Made by a program: the position numbers and the translations under genes
Source: Pseudisothecium myosuroides
Lineage: Eukaryota > Streptophyta > Bryopsida > Hypnales > Lembophyllaceae
Length of the DNA stretch: 64,000 bases
Assembly (NCBI GenBank): GCA_951799445.1
Contig: OX637290.1
Span: 4,838,501 to 4,902,500 of the forward strand
Reading direction: 5' to 3'
The notes under the pieces: model-generated
Databases searched by the model: none
Seen by the model: only the letters and a program-made list of their open reading frames with translations
What the model was told of the DNA's origin: nothing
Part shown: positions 1-12,400 of the stretch, in pieces
Numbering within the stretch: the first letter of the stretch is position 1
Layout: every line of letters starts with the position of its first letter

Positions 1-1290
1 CACAAGACTTGAAGAGAATGAATGAGCAAAGGGGCGGCCTAGGGTTATAACCACCCCAAAGGTGTCCCAAAATAGCTCCGTTCACACTTCAAACAGTCTA
101 AAAATCCTAGTTTAGCCCCCAATATGGCCAATGCATAATTATTTCGGCTATGCCATGTCTACAATCAACCCTTGCAAAGTCCTATAGAGCCTTCTAGCCA
201 CTCGTCATCAAATAACGTGACAGCAATGTGTTAAGGCCGTTGAGTACAACTTTAGTACTTTAATCTATATTCATCCCATAAAAAACAACGGAAATGACTC
301 TCACTGTTTGTTGCATTTGAGCCATCCTACTGACTGCCCATGGGGTACTTGTTGGTAAAGGGTGGCTCTACCTTACATCATCCTACATTAATTTAAAATA
401 GTGTGACTTTTGTACCCATCTTTTCTTGTAAAGGACATGTCACGATGCTGCCATGCTGGAACTTCATTTTAAAAAGTTTAAATTTTTCTATTATAAATGA
501 ATAAATGTAGTCAATGGGCAAAAATTGTCGCCATGACTTTGCACTTTATACAGAGTAGCCGGTCATTGACTTTATACCGAAAGGTTGAAATTGACATCCA
601 ATTCTGCATCTTGCTCTCTTGAAGAACAAACAAACATGCATATGAGCAAACAAATAGGATATCCATAGCTATTTGACATTCACACTTCCAACAATTTGTA
701 AATTTTAATACTCTCTCTCAACATGGAAGGCCCTAATTAAAGGACAATTGTCAACCTGGACATTATCACCTTCTAAATCGTAATATTTCCACATTTGAAT
801 CACAGTTGTACAAAGCAATAACAGGAGTCACATTTCCAAAGTAAAATGCCACTTCAAAATCGTCTCCATACTACCAGAGTTGTCCCCATTATGTTATGTC
901 AAGACGTTTGTCGGGATCCAAATTTATTAATTTATTTCTTAAACAGTCGGTTGACGTTGATGGCTGGTTTGTGAAGCTGGATGGTCAGCTGATGGACATC
1001 TTGATAGGAAAAATCAGAGTCACGTCCTGATGGACAACCTTGCATACCACCATTTAGTTGATCCAACAATTATGAGCTTGCAATGTGATTTCTATCTCAT
1101 TTGGATTCAAATGAAAGGGAGCCCACAACATTTCAAAATGATTGACAATCCAAGCTTCCAAGCTACGGATGGTACATTTAAGGCACATTATGTGCCAAAA
1201 ATTTCCCTATCCGTCACTCCCCCGTCGTCCGCTGATATAGTATTCCTCGAAGCAATGGTATTGGCTGTCGCAATGGTCTTTGCTACCGGC
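1..1290. other. intergenic, no gene recognised
   Basis: AT-rich sequence with scattered stop codons in all frames. I see no convincing coding exon, RNA gene or repeat boundary here. The short ORF beginning near 1030 has no recognisable motif. Confidence 0.5.
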
Positions 1291-1298
1291 CATCCTGT

Positions 1299-1510
1299 GT
1301 GGAATCGAATGACAAGCTATTATTCTTTGTGGAATTAAATGATAAGCTTTTTTCTGTAGATTGGAATGAGAGACCTTCCTTTGTGAAATCGAATGACATG
1401 CCTTCCTCAATGGAATAAAATGACAGGCCTTCATATGAGGATTTCAATGACATGCCATCCTTTGTAAAATTGAATAAGAGGCCTTCCTCTGTAGAATTGA
1501 ATGACAGGCC
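1299..1510. repeat. 27-bp tandem repeat (minisatellite), about 8 units
   Basis: The motif GTRGAATTGAATGACAGGCC recurs at 1299, 1329, 1356, 1383, 1410, 1437, 1464 and 1491: a strict 27-bp period after one 30-bp step. Because 27 is a multiple of three, the minus strand stays open and reads as degenerate 9-residue units of the type GLSFNSTEE. No flanking exon is evident, so coding is not claimed. Confidence 0.8.
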
Positions 1511-1559
1511 CAAATCTCCTAGCATCCCCTGCTCCCTCCTTGTTGGCAGGGTTGATAGG

Positions 1560-1940
1560 GCATCTTGACGTCTATAGGCGCTACCCCCCCCGGATGTCTT
1601 GTGACATTCAATTATTCAAAATTTATCTAGCAGGGTAAATTCTATTACCCGTCGGTAGTGGCTGTCTGCTAGTGGACGGAGGGGCTGTCCGCTCTAACTG
1701 TGCCCATCCCGTCTCGCCTGCGTCATCGTCTGCCAATCTGTCTGTAGGAAGTATTTGCCTCGCCCGTGCTTATCTGCGACGTCGTCCGCAAGATCCGACA
1801 GTGGAATCACGTCGACCTGAACGGGCATCCGAGATGGGGCGGATTGTTTGAGGTCCGCTTTGGAGCTAGACGCATGAGCGAGCAGACGGGCGGGTGGATG
1901 GATGGTTGTGCAAACAACTGGACAGATGCCTACTATGCTC
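1560..1940. other. locally GC-rich, CpG-rich segment of unknown origin
   Basis: This stretch is much richer in G+C and CpG than its surroundings and contains a 67-codon plus-strand ORF (1766-1969) with no recognised motif. It could be a fragment of a lost gene or a young insertion. No function is assigned. Confidence 0.3.
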
Positions 1941-1944
1941 TAGT

Positions 1945-2094
1945 AGTCAACTTCTTTTGCAATTTTTGACTGCAATTTTTAAAAATTTGGGACTTATATT
2001 ACATGTCTAGAAAGATCTTAAAAGTACCTTTTAAACAATATATTACACGCCTCAAAATTCTAAAAATTGCAGTCAAAAATTGCAAAAGAGTGAC
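1945..2094. mobile_element. 150-bp hairpin (MITE-like)
   Basis: About 35-bp arms at 1947-1985 and 2055-2094 are reverse complements of each other; both contain the core TTTTGCAATTTTTGACTGCA or its complement. The ends are AGTCA-like on both sides. Small size, AT-rich loop and terminal inverted repeats fit a MITE. The superfamily cannot be told. Confidence 0.6.
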
Positions 2095-2099
2095 TTAAA

Positions 2100-2318
2100 A
2101 AAATGCCCGGACTGCCCATTTACGAAAAAAATAACATAATTATTAAGCCATAACTTTTGACTCATATTTCCAAATGTCATGAAATTTAGTGCATATAAAA
2201 TATATTCCTTGTCCCCACCTTCTATTAAAATTTTAGCCTAAAATATGCAAAACTCCAATCACACGTACCTGCCTAAAATTTCTATGTTGTCAAAAAATGC
2301 ATGCTGGTCCTTTAGAAG
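2100..2318 (-). mobile_element. truncated copy of the TTAA-flanked element family (family A)
   Basis: In reverse complement this matches the left end of the complete copy at 17543-18474. Shared features are the terminus CCTAAAGGACC next to TTAA (2319-2322), the segment around 'agtcaaaagttatggc', and 'attttaatagaaggtg'. The other end is missing. Confidence 0.6.
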
Positions 2319-2329
2319 TTAACTCTAAT

Positions 2330-3240
2330 ATTTGCTAGAACTTTTATCAAGTGTATATAAGGTTAGAAGATAACAAAACAAAAAACTTGCTATCATCAAT
2401 TGCTACATCAATTGCCACATAGGCTTGGCGCTTACTTTAAAACTCATGGTATAAAAACTGAATCAATTTGTTTGACTTTGATGTTGGCTAACAATGTTGG
2501 TAAATTATTTTTTTATTTGGAAATTCTAAAAGTCCAATGAAAAGTCATTTAGTCAAACATCCTATACAGTTAATAATATGAGCATTGATTTGTTCTATTA
2601 GTGCATCTGACAATTATAGTTCACCATAGTTACACTATTTTTTAATGCAATGGATTACCATTTGTTTAAAAAGAAAATCACATTATTTTATTTAATAGAG
2701 GTAATCGTAAAGGATGTGCAAGTAGGACCAGGAGCCAAAGTTTGGAAAAAACATAGGACCAAATTCCCTGGAGTACCCAAACTCAAGTCTAATTGAGTTT
2801 GGTGTCGTGTTTGTTTTGTTCTATTCTTAGTTAAACCTTCCTTTGACATAGGTTCATAAACATAGGACAATTTTACGATTAACTCTAATGTAGCCATAAT
2901 ATTTCTGAAATATTACTCTAATTCAAAAAAAAAAAAAAAATTATGACACTAATCATGCAGGTGACACTAATTTTGCATGCAGAGATAGATAGAAACTCCG
3001 CATTTTGAAGAAGGCCGGCGTAAAAGTGTCCGTTTGTCATGACAATGAGCCAATGTCCACCAGATCAAGGGCCATTGATGCAAAACTACTCTTCCCTTTC
3101 GGGAATAGATACTTAAGTTACAAGTAACCAGGTAAAAATAACCAAGATTAAAGTTGCTGGGTGGATATGGATAATAAGTGTACTGTGCAGTGATGGGGTG
3201 TCACTAAGTCATGATTTTTTTATTTTTTATTTATACATTT
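2330..3240. other. intergenic, no gene recognised
   Basis: AT-rich sequence including a 16-A run near 2925. Nothing coding or structured could be supported. Confidence 0.5.
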
Positions 3241-3242
3241 TC

Positions 3243-6011
3243 TTATTCTGGTAGGAGTGGTTGGTTGTTTTCTATCTTTCTTTTGTGTAGGATGATTGAT
3301 CCATCAAATTGTATGGCAATGGTGTTGATTGCTTTAAAAGTGTATTTCACAACGGTTTTGAGTAATTTGAGTTTGGTTTCAAGGATTTTCATTGAAGGAA
3401 TATGTGTTGTTCCTCTAGCTCCTGCTATAATGACAATGAGTGGGTTTACATTCCACCCCTGGGCCATGATGCTATTTATTAATGGTTGGTATTTTTGAAT
3501 TTTATTATCTATTGTTACTTGCAAGAATATGTCATTAGAGTATGTGAATTCTATGAATTGTACTGTGAGATTGTTATCTGGGTTAGTTGGTGGATTGTTT
3601 TGGTAGGGGGGTCCTTTAATCTAGAGGATATCCGGTTTGAGTCTAGCGTTGCACTGACATCTCTATCTTTTGTAGGAGCAAGATAACAACCATGGACTGT
3701 ATTTTCTTGTGGGTTGATGTTGAATGTTCCTCCATTCATGAGAGTATAGTATGTAGGCTGTCTTTTGAGTGGATAGTGAGGGACACCTTCACCATCCACT
3801 CAAAAGACCCCACTTGATTTATTTTTTAATTAAAATTCCCCCCCTAATGCATTTTTAATGGGGTTAAGTTTTTAAAAATCAATTAAATTTTTTTTCCTCA
3901 CACCCCCACCCCTCCCAGTCCTTTTATAATTTTGAGGTGGGGTGGGAGTGGCAATGGATATGGGATATATCCATTGTGTATCCATTGCATATCTGTATTT
4001 GTACCAGGGATATATCCGTATGTGTATTGTGTATACATACTCGAATCCATATATATATATCGTACATGTATTCGTACACATATCACATATCCATATATAA
4101 ATCCGTATATAAATCAATGGCAGGAGGAGGGGGAGGATTTTTTTTCCAAAAAAAATCAAAGGCTGTCATTTTTTTCCATGGGAGGGGAGGGCAACTAATT
4201 CCTAGGAGGGTGTAATCACAGTAGATAGTATAGTATCTAGTGTTTTTGGTGGATAGGATTAGTTTTTTGAGTTCCCATACTGCTTTGTTATGTCTTTTGA
4301 CTCGGAGGGTGTGAATATGGTGTTGCTTGCATTTTAGGAATACATAAAGCCATGTATCTACATCATGGGAGTTACATATGGGGCATGTGATGGATGGGAA
4401 TCTTTCTATGCCAAAAAATAGTTGTTTTTTTAGCATTTTCCATGTATTGGCCGGTGCGGAATTTTAATAAGCTTATTTTTGTGAATCTATTATTTTGGGG
4501 TCAGACTAGAATTCATTAGAGAGGTCTTTATCTATATCGGGATTAAGTATCCATTTGTTAATGTTAGGAAATCTTTGTGCGATTATCTCTAGGTTTTATC
4601 ACGGTCATGTTTGGTGATGTATGTTTTGAGGCATCTAACCGGGCCTTTGTTAGGTCGATGGATTGGGCCTGGCCATTCGTCTTTTTGGTAATAGAATAGA
4701 GTAGTGTGTGCAAATTCATATTTTTTTGAGGCAAACTTGTATTCTTTTGTTGTGCCATTTTTTGCGAGTTTGTCTGCTTGTTCATTATCTTTAATATTAA
4801 CGTGGCCTTTAATTTTGGAAATTGTTGTAGGTTGTGTTTGTCTCTGGAACATTTCTACCATAGATTCTAATATGGTTTTGTCTGCATGGTTAGGGTGTAG
4901 TGGAGGATGTTTTAGCTGTGTATTAAGTACATATACAGTTTAGGTAGTCAGTGAATATGTGTGCTGGTTCATGTGGATATTGAGTAGTGATTATACATAG
5001 TGTTTTATATATGGCCATGAGCTTGGCTCTAAAACTAGTTTGTAGATTGGGTAGTCGTTTAGAAATTTGGATTTCTTCTTTGAAGGGATTGTATATGCCA
5101 TATCCTGCTTTTCCACAAATTTAGTGGCCGTTTGCATGTTGTTGAGGTGGTACAAATGATTTATCAATGTAGTAGCTATATTGTGGTGGAAAATTTAATG
5201 GGGGGTTATTTGCATATGTTGGTAATTTGGGCTTATGTATATTTGTTGGGTTGATGTTGGTTTTGTATGTGAGTTTATTCCAATTAGAATTTTTGTTCAC
5301 TATTATAGTACTAGGCATTGGAGCATCAATTTGTATGTAATATTGTGGTATTTGCATATTTAAGAGGATCACTGTGAGAGAATTTATTTGGTTGGGTGGG
5401 CCGATATTGTGGTTATGGTGAATGTGTATTGCAAGGGGTTCAGTACGTGGTTTTTTATTTAGCTTGGGGGGATTGTTGGTTCTCCTTATGTAATAGTATC
5501 TGCGGCAAAATGGGCAATAACATGTATGTCTTTAAATGGTCCAATATATGGGGAGAAGTTTTGGTACCAATTTTTGTCTGGTATGGCTAGTATAGTTATG
5601 GTGTTTGGATCATATTTGGTTGCTAGTCCAATGTAGTGCTTGATGGTCTGTTCCCTCATTGTGTGGATGTGCAAAACAGATGCCTTTCTATTTGTATTCA
5701 AAGGCTTTGTAGAGTGAACCAAATACTTTATCTCTTTCAAATAGAGAGTAAAATTGTGTAGTTTGTGTGGAGCAAGCGATCGGTGAGGAGAAATATGAGT
5801 GAGAAATGTTGAATGTTGTTGTTAGGGAATCTAGTATATTTTGTGGAAGGGTGTGTTGTGATGTTCTGAATGGATTTTTATTGGATTTTTTATATTTGTA
5901 TTGTTGATAGAGCCATATGATTTCGGTTTCGAATGCTTGTGTAGGCGGTACAAGGCCATGTGTGCTATGGATGGCAGAATGATATTGTTTCCATAGCCAC
6001 TGCATCCACAC
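3243..6011 (-). pseudogene. degenerate retroelement-type ORF with RNase H
   Basis: Minus-strand open segments in broken frames read in element order from high to low coordinates. 6011-5486 is an unrecognised module with FFSSPIACSTQ and SLFERDKVFGSLYKAF. 4861-4589 is an RNase H C-terminal region (IKGHVNIKDNEQADKLAKNG, the usual GH-x-nGNE-x-AD-x-LAK signature). 4436-4240 is a zinc-knuckle-like segment (CPICNSHDVDTW...CKQHH). 3524-3243 is a tail segment (QGWNVNPLIVIIAGARG). These resemble the RNase H and post-RNase H parts of LINE-like elements; no intact reverse transcriptase YADD box was found. Several frameshifts and a later insertion (3753-4226) make it non-functional. Family assignment is inference. 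Confidence 0.55.
3753..4226. mobile_element. 474-bp insertion with 10-bp target duplication (family D, copy 1)
   Basis: AGTATAGTAT is present at 3743-3752 and again at 4227-4236, immediately flanking this insertion into the older retroelement. Removing it rejoins the host reading frame at a Tyr-Tyr-Thr. The left end, GTAGGCTGTCTTTTGAGTGG, contains a 15-bp perfect hairpin (3760-3774 with 3794-3808). The interior holds 'tatccatatatatccgtat' runs. Related copies lie near 19970 and at 40893. No matching terminal inverted repeat is seen. Confidence 0.7.
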
Positions 6012-6490
6012 TAAGATAGTAGGCTCATAAAGCGACTAGGCTGTAAAACCAAATATGGCACAGAGGTACATTTTGCTTTCTCCATGTACCAAAAATGTAC
6101 ATTTCAGGAGGTGGTTGCTTTTAGTGAGCACTTGAGCTTCAACTTCAAAAATTCATAACTAATTCCACAAAGGTCCAAAAAATATGAAACAACTTGGATT
6201 AGATGTGAATTCCATTTTTCTTCATACTAAAATTTGTTTCAGGGAGTTTAGCTTCCCCCAAATGGCAAACAGCTCTTAGATGGTCGGTTTATGAGCCTAC
6301 TACCTTGATAGGAACAAAAACTGTGCCATTACCTCACACTGCTCTGATTACTGTATCGTTCTTTATATTATTCATCCACATGTTGACAGATGCTGAACAC
6401 TCCTTTCAACGACATTCATCCATTCGCTGACGATATTCTACTAGCTCCCAGTATTCTCCAGATTTGAAAGCTTTCCCACTCCTTCACTAA

Positions 6491-6853
6491 GAGCATCGCC
6501 ACCCTTGCTCTGAATACTAGCCTCGCAATATGGCTTGTTGCGGGCTCCATTCTCCTTCCGGGCTCCACCTTCCCCACCCTTGCTCTCCATATCTCCAATA
6601 ACTTTGCATTCTCATTGGTGGGAATTGCTATAGTGCTCCAACTTTTCTAAAAGGAGAAAAAAACATTGTCAGACAAGGAGAATCCAAGCTTGGAGAGAAG
6701 GAGAGCGGGCCCTGGAGGATTGCGGGTTGATGACATATTTGAGCGGGCCGGGCTTTAACTTTTGGAATTTGGGGCAAGAGTGGGGGCAATTTCAGAGCGC
6801 GGGCCCTGGATTTGAGCGGCCAGGGAGCAATCCAGGGCAAGGGTGGCATGCTC
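6491..6853. mobile_element. PIF/Harbinger-type MITE
   Basis: Terminal inverted repeats: the left reads GAGCATCGCCACCCTTGCTC and the right in reverse complement reads GAGCATGCCACCCTTGCCCT. A TAA trinucleotide abuts both ends (6488-6490 and 6854-6856). A 3-bp TWA target duplication and GAGCATC-type termini are characteristic of PIF/Harbinger (Tourist-like) MITEs. No coding capacity. Confidence 0.75.
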
Positions 6854-6899
6854 TAAGTCTTTCCAAACTGCAGCAACCCGCATTTCGAAGGGGAATGCT

Positions 6900-9488
6900 A
6901 CCGGCGCCATTTTTAAATTCAGTTGTCTGCAGCCAGTTTTTGTGCAGAATTTTTTTGCAGCTCGCACTCACTGATGTTCCGTAATTCTCTTGTCACAAGT
7001 AGAACGTTCCTTTCGGCATTGGAAAGTTGTGTTCCATTTTGATTTTGCAACTTGTGGTTGTTGTTGGAGGAGCGGAACCAAATTTGCGATTCGGCGATCA
7101 CATTGACATCTAATTAGGTCAGTGTAGCCTCAATTCTCTCTCCAATATTTTGAATTGTGGTTGTTAGCATAAACCCTTGATGAAACCCGTACTTTTGTGC
7201 CATGGTGAAACTGGAGACGATGATATGGGTTCCCGATGGCTTGTGTTTTGTAATGCGGATTGTGGATCTGATTTCCGAGGAAATGCAATTGTTGGAGTGG
7301 TGCTGCCAATCCGACAATTGCATTGGAATCGCTGCCAACAGCCAGTTGTGAGGGTGCTCATTACATTCGTTGTGGCACATTGTTGCTACTTCAGAGACCG
7401 AGCAGGGGATCAACGTTTTGATATATAGATGCAAGCGTTACAGTGGATCTGCGAGATATATGTGCTGTAATTGCTGGATTAATGGAGAGGGTTAGGGGTT
7501 TAGGGTTCAGGTTTTGGCGTCACACTTGTTGGTGAAAGGAGAGCATTATCATGTTTGAGGATCTTTTTTGAGCTTACTGACCTCTTCTTAGATTCTAGGG
7601 TTTTAGTACATTGCGACAGGATCACCGAAGAGGTTGTGCGGATTCCACGACAAGTGTTGTGGACAGGGGTTTAGGGTTTAAGTGTTTTGTGATCTGGAAA
7701 CTGCGGTGTAAGACCGGTGTAGCTGTTTTCTAGAATCTTCATGATGCCGCGACTTTTCTGCGTTGCTGTGGAGCGTAGTTTGCCTGTGACCCTTTGAAAT
7801 TTGTGTTTCGCTTAAGCGTTCACTTTCCTTGACGTTTCCCTTGGTTCCTGTTGTAAGGCACAGAATGCTATTTGCGTCACTTTTAAGCATTTTAATGTAT
7901 GTAGTGGTGTGGTTTTTGGGAGATGTATTGAGCTCTGGAGAGATCACTTTGTGTACGAGAGCCAAATCTGTTGAGATTAGATTTCTATTTCTATTTACGA
8001 ATTTCTTAAGCAGTTTCAAAGTGGGAGATTGCGGGCCACTGTAAGTCGCAGCAGACAACCCCATTATCATTCAAGAATCAGTGGCCATAGACATTTAACC
8101 AAGCCATGCTTACAGCAGTAACATCACTTGCTTATAAGTTCAATCTAGTGTATGAATAGATGAGTTGCTGTTGGTAACATAACGATTTTAGCCTCCTTTT
8201 CCTTATCGAGTCATCGCGTTTTGATGGCAGGACTGAGAAGGATTGCCACCGCGGGAATCAATCAAAGCCGGATCGGTTGAGGCACCATGATCACTCGTTC
8301 GCCTGTTCAAAGAAGACGGTTCTCTGGTATTATATGTAATTAGGAATTGTCGAAAGTTGTGCTTTTTGCTACTTTGTGAGAGCTGAGAGAACTTTTTGAT
8401 TGGTTTGATTTCATTTAAAGAGCAAAATCGTAAAGCCTGAATCCTTAAACACGTTTTCTCATATTTTTTTATCTACTCTTCTTTTGGAATTTTGAGATTA
8501 TACCAAAATGAAGTCCAAAGTTTGAACTTTTGACCCTGTTATTACAGGATTGGCTGTAGGATAGGTTAGAGTAACAAGCAGTGAAGTTTGCATTAATTGG
8601 GAGGTTCGGAGTGTCTTGAGAATAGGTGTGGCCATTTACATTCGGTTTGGAGGTTGGTTTTGGTCTTGAACTGTCCTATATGTAAGAGTTTATACTTTTG
8701 TACTCGAGTTATAATTGTTGAACCGCAGATGAACAACTTCAGGAAAAGCCTACTTGAGTTAGAAGTGTTAAACTATTAGCGAACTATCTTATAAGTGTTT
8801 ACTTTCTCATTGTTTATCCCTCGAATTATGAAGCTCCTAACTGGTGGGAGATACACGATCATCCCTGCCACAATTGTTGTGTACAGGTCATTTTATTACT
8901 TGGCTTGCTTTGTTGTGAATTGACTTGATTATTGAACTTTTCTGTTGCTTCAGAGTAGGACATCAAAAATTGAAGTTCAACCTTATTTTTTGTTTCTCTT
9001 GATTTTGGGCGAAATTATTTGATTGCTGTTTATAGCATGCATTTGACACACTTAGAAAACCATCCGAATTGAATAACGAGCAAGACCTCATGTTTTAATT
9101 GACTGTCAAAATTTCTTGACTTTTTGAGAACTTCATTTTTCAATCTTTCGTATTTTCTATTTTGGGGATTTCACAACTCCATCAGATCACTAACAAAGTT
9201 TTTCGTAGGAGTCCCAGTTCTGTGAATTGACTGAAATTGTCATTAATGTGGCACTGAACTCGAGTTTCGTGCCTTCAGAATCTCCCTCCGGGCCTTGTGG
9301 GCATTTAGGGGTTAATTCTACTTGCAGGAATTTCTTTTGTCCTGACACTTGTATCGGAGCAACCGTACTCCTTCAGTGACTCCTTAGATGTTTTGTTTTC
9401 TCTGTGGTTTGGCTGAGCTCTTGTTGTGAAAGACGTGACCCTTTCCGTTGGCTTCGTTACAGATCTTCCTGGCCCCGGCTCTCCTGCC
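6900..9488 (+). promoter_or_regulatory. 5' region and probable untranslated leader of MAD1, with telo-box motifs
   Basis: No protein-coding exon is convincing here. AAACCCTA/TAGGGTTT-type motifs (telo boxes) occur around 7490-7510, 7594 and 7665-7680. In plants these are common in promoters and leaders of cell-division and translation genes. A TTACAG acceptor-like site just before 9462 suggests a 5'UTR intron ahead of the start codon at 9489. A TTAA-type repeat end (TTTAGGGGTTAA) lies at about 9306. Transcription start is not determined. Confidence 0.35.
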
Positions 9489-12400
9489 ATGGATCAACTA
9501 GAGCGACCATCTCCAACAAAGAGACTACGAGTACCTACAGACCATGTGGATGACAATGACTTTCTTTCTCGTAGAGCTCTCGAGGTGTACAATGGAGCGC
9601 AGCGATCTGGCAGTCATCGAATGCTGGCTCTTTCCACTCGACCTGAAAACGAGCTTGGGACAGTGGAGTTTGACGATGTTGATGAACACTTTGGTCCTGG
9701 GTCTACGTTTGCACTTGATTGTGACGACCATGATCATGTGCATGACTCTATTCGATGCACTTACAAGTGCCGCAACATGGTAAACAGAAGCTTTCTAGCC
9801 TGAGATCCGCACTTGTGGATATCTACCTTATCCTTAAGGTCCTCGACTGCTGGGTGGATATGTCATGAAAATGATGAATATTCAGAACTACTTTTGATTG
9901 CAGTGATGTTAGATTGCTTAATGCTGGAACAGGGTTACCAATATAATGGATTTCTTTCATAGTTTAATACTCTTTTTACTACGTTGATTTGTACAGCAAA
10001 GTGGATTTGTCTATAACATCTTTATCTGGCTTGAAATGTCCCTTGCTTAAAATAATGTAATGTAGTAGCAAGTGTGCCTGAACTTCTGCTTAGGTTGTAA
10101 CTTTACCTCAACTTTACCTTGGTGGATGCTTAAAAGTGATCTTGGAAGGTAGCTTGAAAGGGAAGTGTCTGGAAGGAATCTTGAAAGATAGCCTGACATG
10201 TGTTATTTTTCACATTTATTGTCCCATGTGTGTCAAATTTTGAAAGGACCTTGACGAAGAATTTTGTTCCTAAGTATTTGGTACTTCAGTAGTTCTATGG
10301 TTTTAGTGTTGGTTAAGTTGGTGACCTGGTTGTGTGAGTAAACAGGTGAAATCAGAACTGCTAGAGAATCTGGACATGAGGGAGAAGCAAGTGATTGAAC
10401 TTCAGACTTCTGAAAAATCTCTCCGAAGCAAATTGGCATTTGTAGGTGTGTGACATCTGGGCCCTGCATCAGTTCAAGCCTCGAACAAGGCGGATGAAAT
10501 AACCGTATCAAATGATTCAGTTTTACAACGGCATTCTTCTTCTTTGTATATTCTATTCCTAAGGTGTATATTAATAATATCGTCACCTGATAGAATCTGT
10601 CTCTTACCTTTAATGCTTGTCTTTGTGGCCATCAGAGGATAGCGAGAAGCGCTTGGTGCAAAACAGAAAGTCATTGGAGCAAATTGTTGCCGCTTCAGGT
10701 GGTCGTGAGGCATCCATGCACACTCAGCGAATGCAGGAAAATGCTAAGACTGAGGAAATGCTTCGCACACAGATTAAACGGTGCCATGAACTTCAGGTAT
10801 TCAAATTCTCTATGGCAGACATTTGAGACAATCTGCTTCTTCTAGTACTCTTTTCATGTACTTTCCATCTTCTATTTTCTAATTTCTAGATTTATCCGCC
10901 GCTTTCATTTTTTTTTTTCCGTACTTCAGTAAGGTTTTGTCCCTTTACCTATTTGAAAGATGAAGCGAATAGAATCATGTTGTTTTAAGGCCTTTTGTAT
11001 TTCTCTCTACATTAATTCATTTATGCATTTCTGGTGCCAGACTTCCGACTTCTAATATAGCTTATGTCATGCAGGCTCGATTACAGGAAGAAATGCTACT
11101 CAAGGCAGAGGCAGAGGCCTCGGCTAGGACTGCAGAGGCACGAGCACTTGAAGCAGACGAGGAGAAAATGCAATCTGAGGAAAATGCAACTCGAGAGATC
11201 AATCAGCTCAAGCGGAATCTGGCTAGGTTGGGAAGGGATAACGAGAATTCCACAAGAAGACTCAGGCAAGAGGTAAGCGGTTATATCTACTCTTTTACCT
11301 CGTCCAATTTACCCCTGAATCCTTCCCGCCAAATACTTAAGAGGTGCTATTGATATACGACTACTACAATTTTTGGGAAATTGACGTCTTAAAAGACGAT
11401 GTTAATAATGACAATTAGAAACTATTTATATGCGTGCCCTTGAATAAAAATTCCAGACTGGTTTGCTAAATAAATTTAGAAGCATTCAGTTTTGAAATTC
11501 CACCCAAAATGCAACATGCTAAGCTCTCTATAGAACATGGTATTATGCATCTCCTAAATTTCTTATTTAATGTGTAATAATGTTCTATATACGTGAGCAT
11601 TTTGATTCCTCGATATATGGGGGGCATGTGGTGGACTTCCTTATTTTGCAAACCCAAAGTGAGCTTGATTCCGTTCATGGAAATACCAGATGCATTTTCC
11701 CCAGAACATTCCGAGCGGATGAAAACAACGTTCAACGGGAATGGACAGGTCATATATGTCTTTCCATGCATATAGGGGTTAAAAGTACTGCAGGTTGCTA
11801 ATCCTCATGCAGGTTGAAAGGTGACAGCTAAAACAAAGTGCTTAGCAGCCCAGTACCGGAAGATGAACCCTCAGTGGACTATACTGTGAATTAGAATGGG
11901 TAATATTACGAGACCTAATATCATGATCACAGCTTTCTAATCTTTTCACTTTTTGGGTGCTGCAGAGTGAAATACACATGGACAAAGCTCAAATAGCGGC
12001 TGAGGAAGCTGAAAGCTTGATGGCCCAACTTGATGAGGAACAGAAATTGCTTGCTCAGGTTTGCGTTGTTCATTTTCTAACAATTTTTTACGCAAACAGA
12101 CTGAGGCATATGATAATTTTATGAAATGGCGTTTGGAAATGGTTCAGGTTGTGATTATGGCCAGGATTGGCGAAACTCTAACAGCTTTTGTTTGCAGACA
12201 GTTGAAGAGAAGCAGGAACTGGAGCACAGACTTGCAGATGCTATGAAACAGCTTGCTACACGGTCAACCACAGGTTCTGAGGCTGATACTGTTATCAAGC
12301 ATCTTCAAGAGGAACTCCAAAAATCTGTGAGTTATTAGTATTGAGTAAATAATTTCCAGGATATGTCCTTTATTAATCACTTGGATTTCAAGTGAGAAGA

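Noticed and set aside
3898..4215. Overlapping ORFs on both strands with YIYIRTC-like content
   Set aside because: Translation of the ATATCC simple-sequence interior of the family D insertion.
7114..8070. Minus-strand ORFs of 106 and 130 codons upstream of MAD1
   Set aside because: No motif, no plausible splice partners, and they overlap the likely MAD1 promoter and leader.
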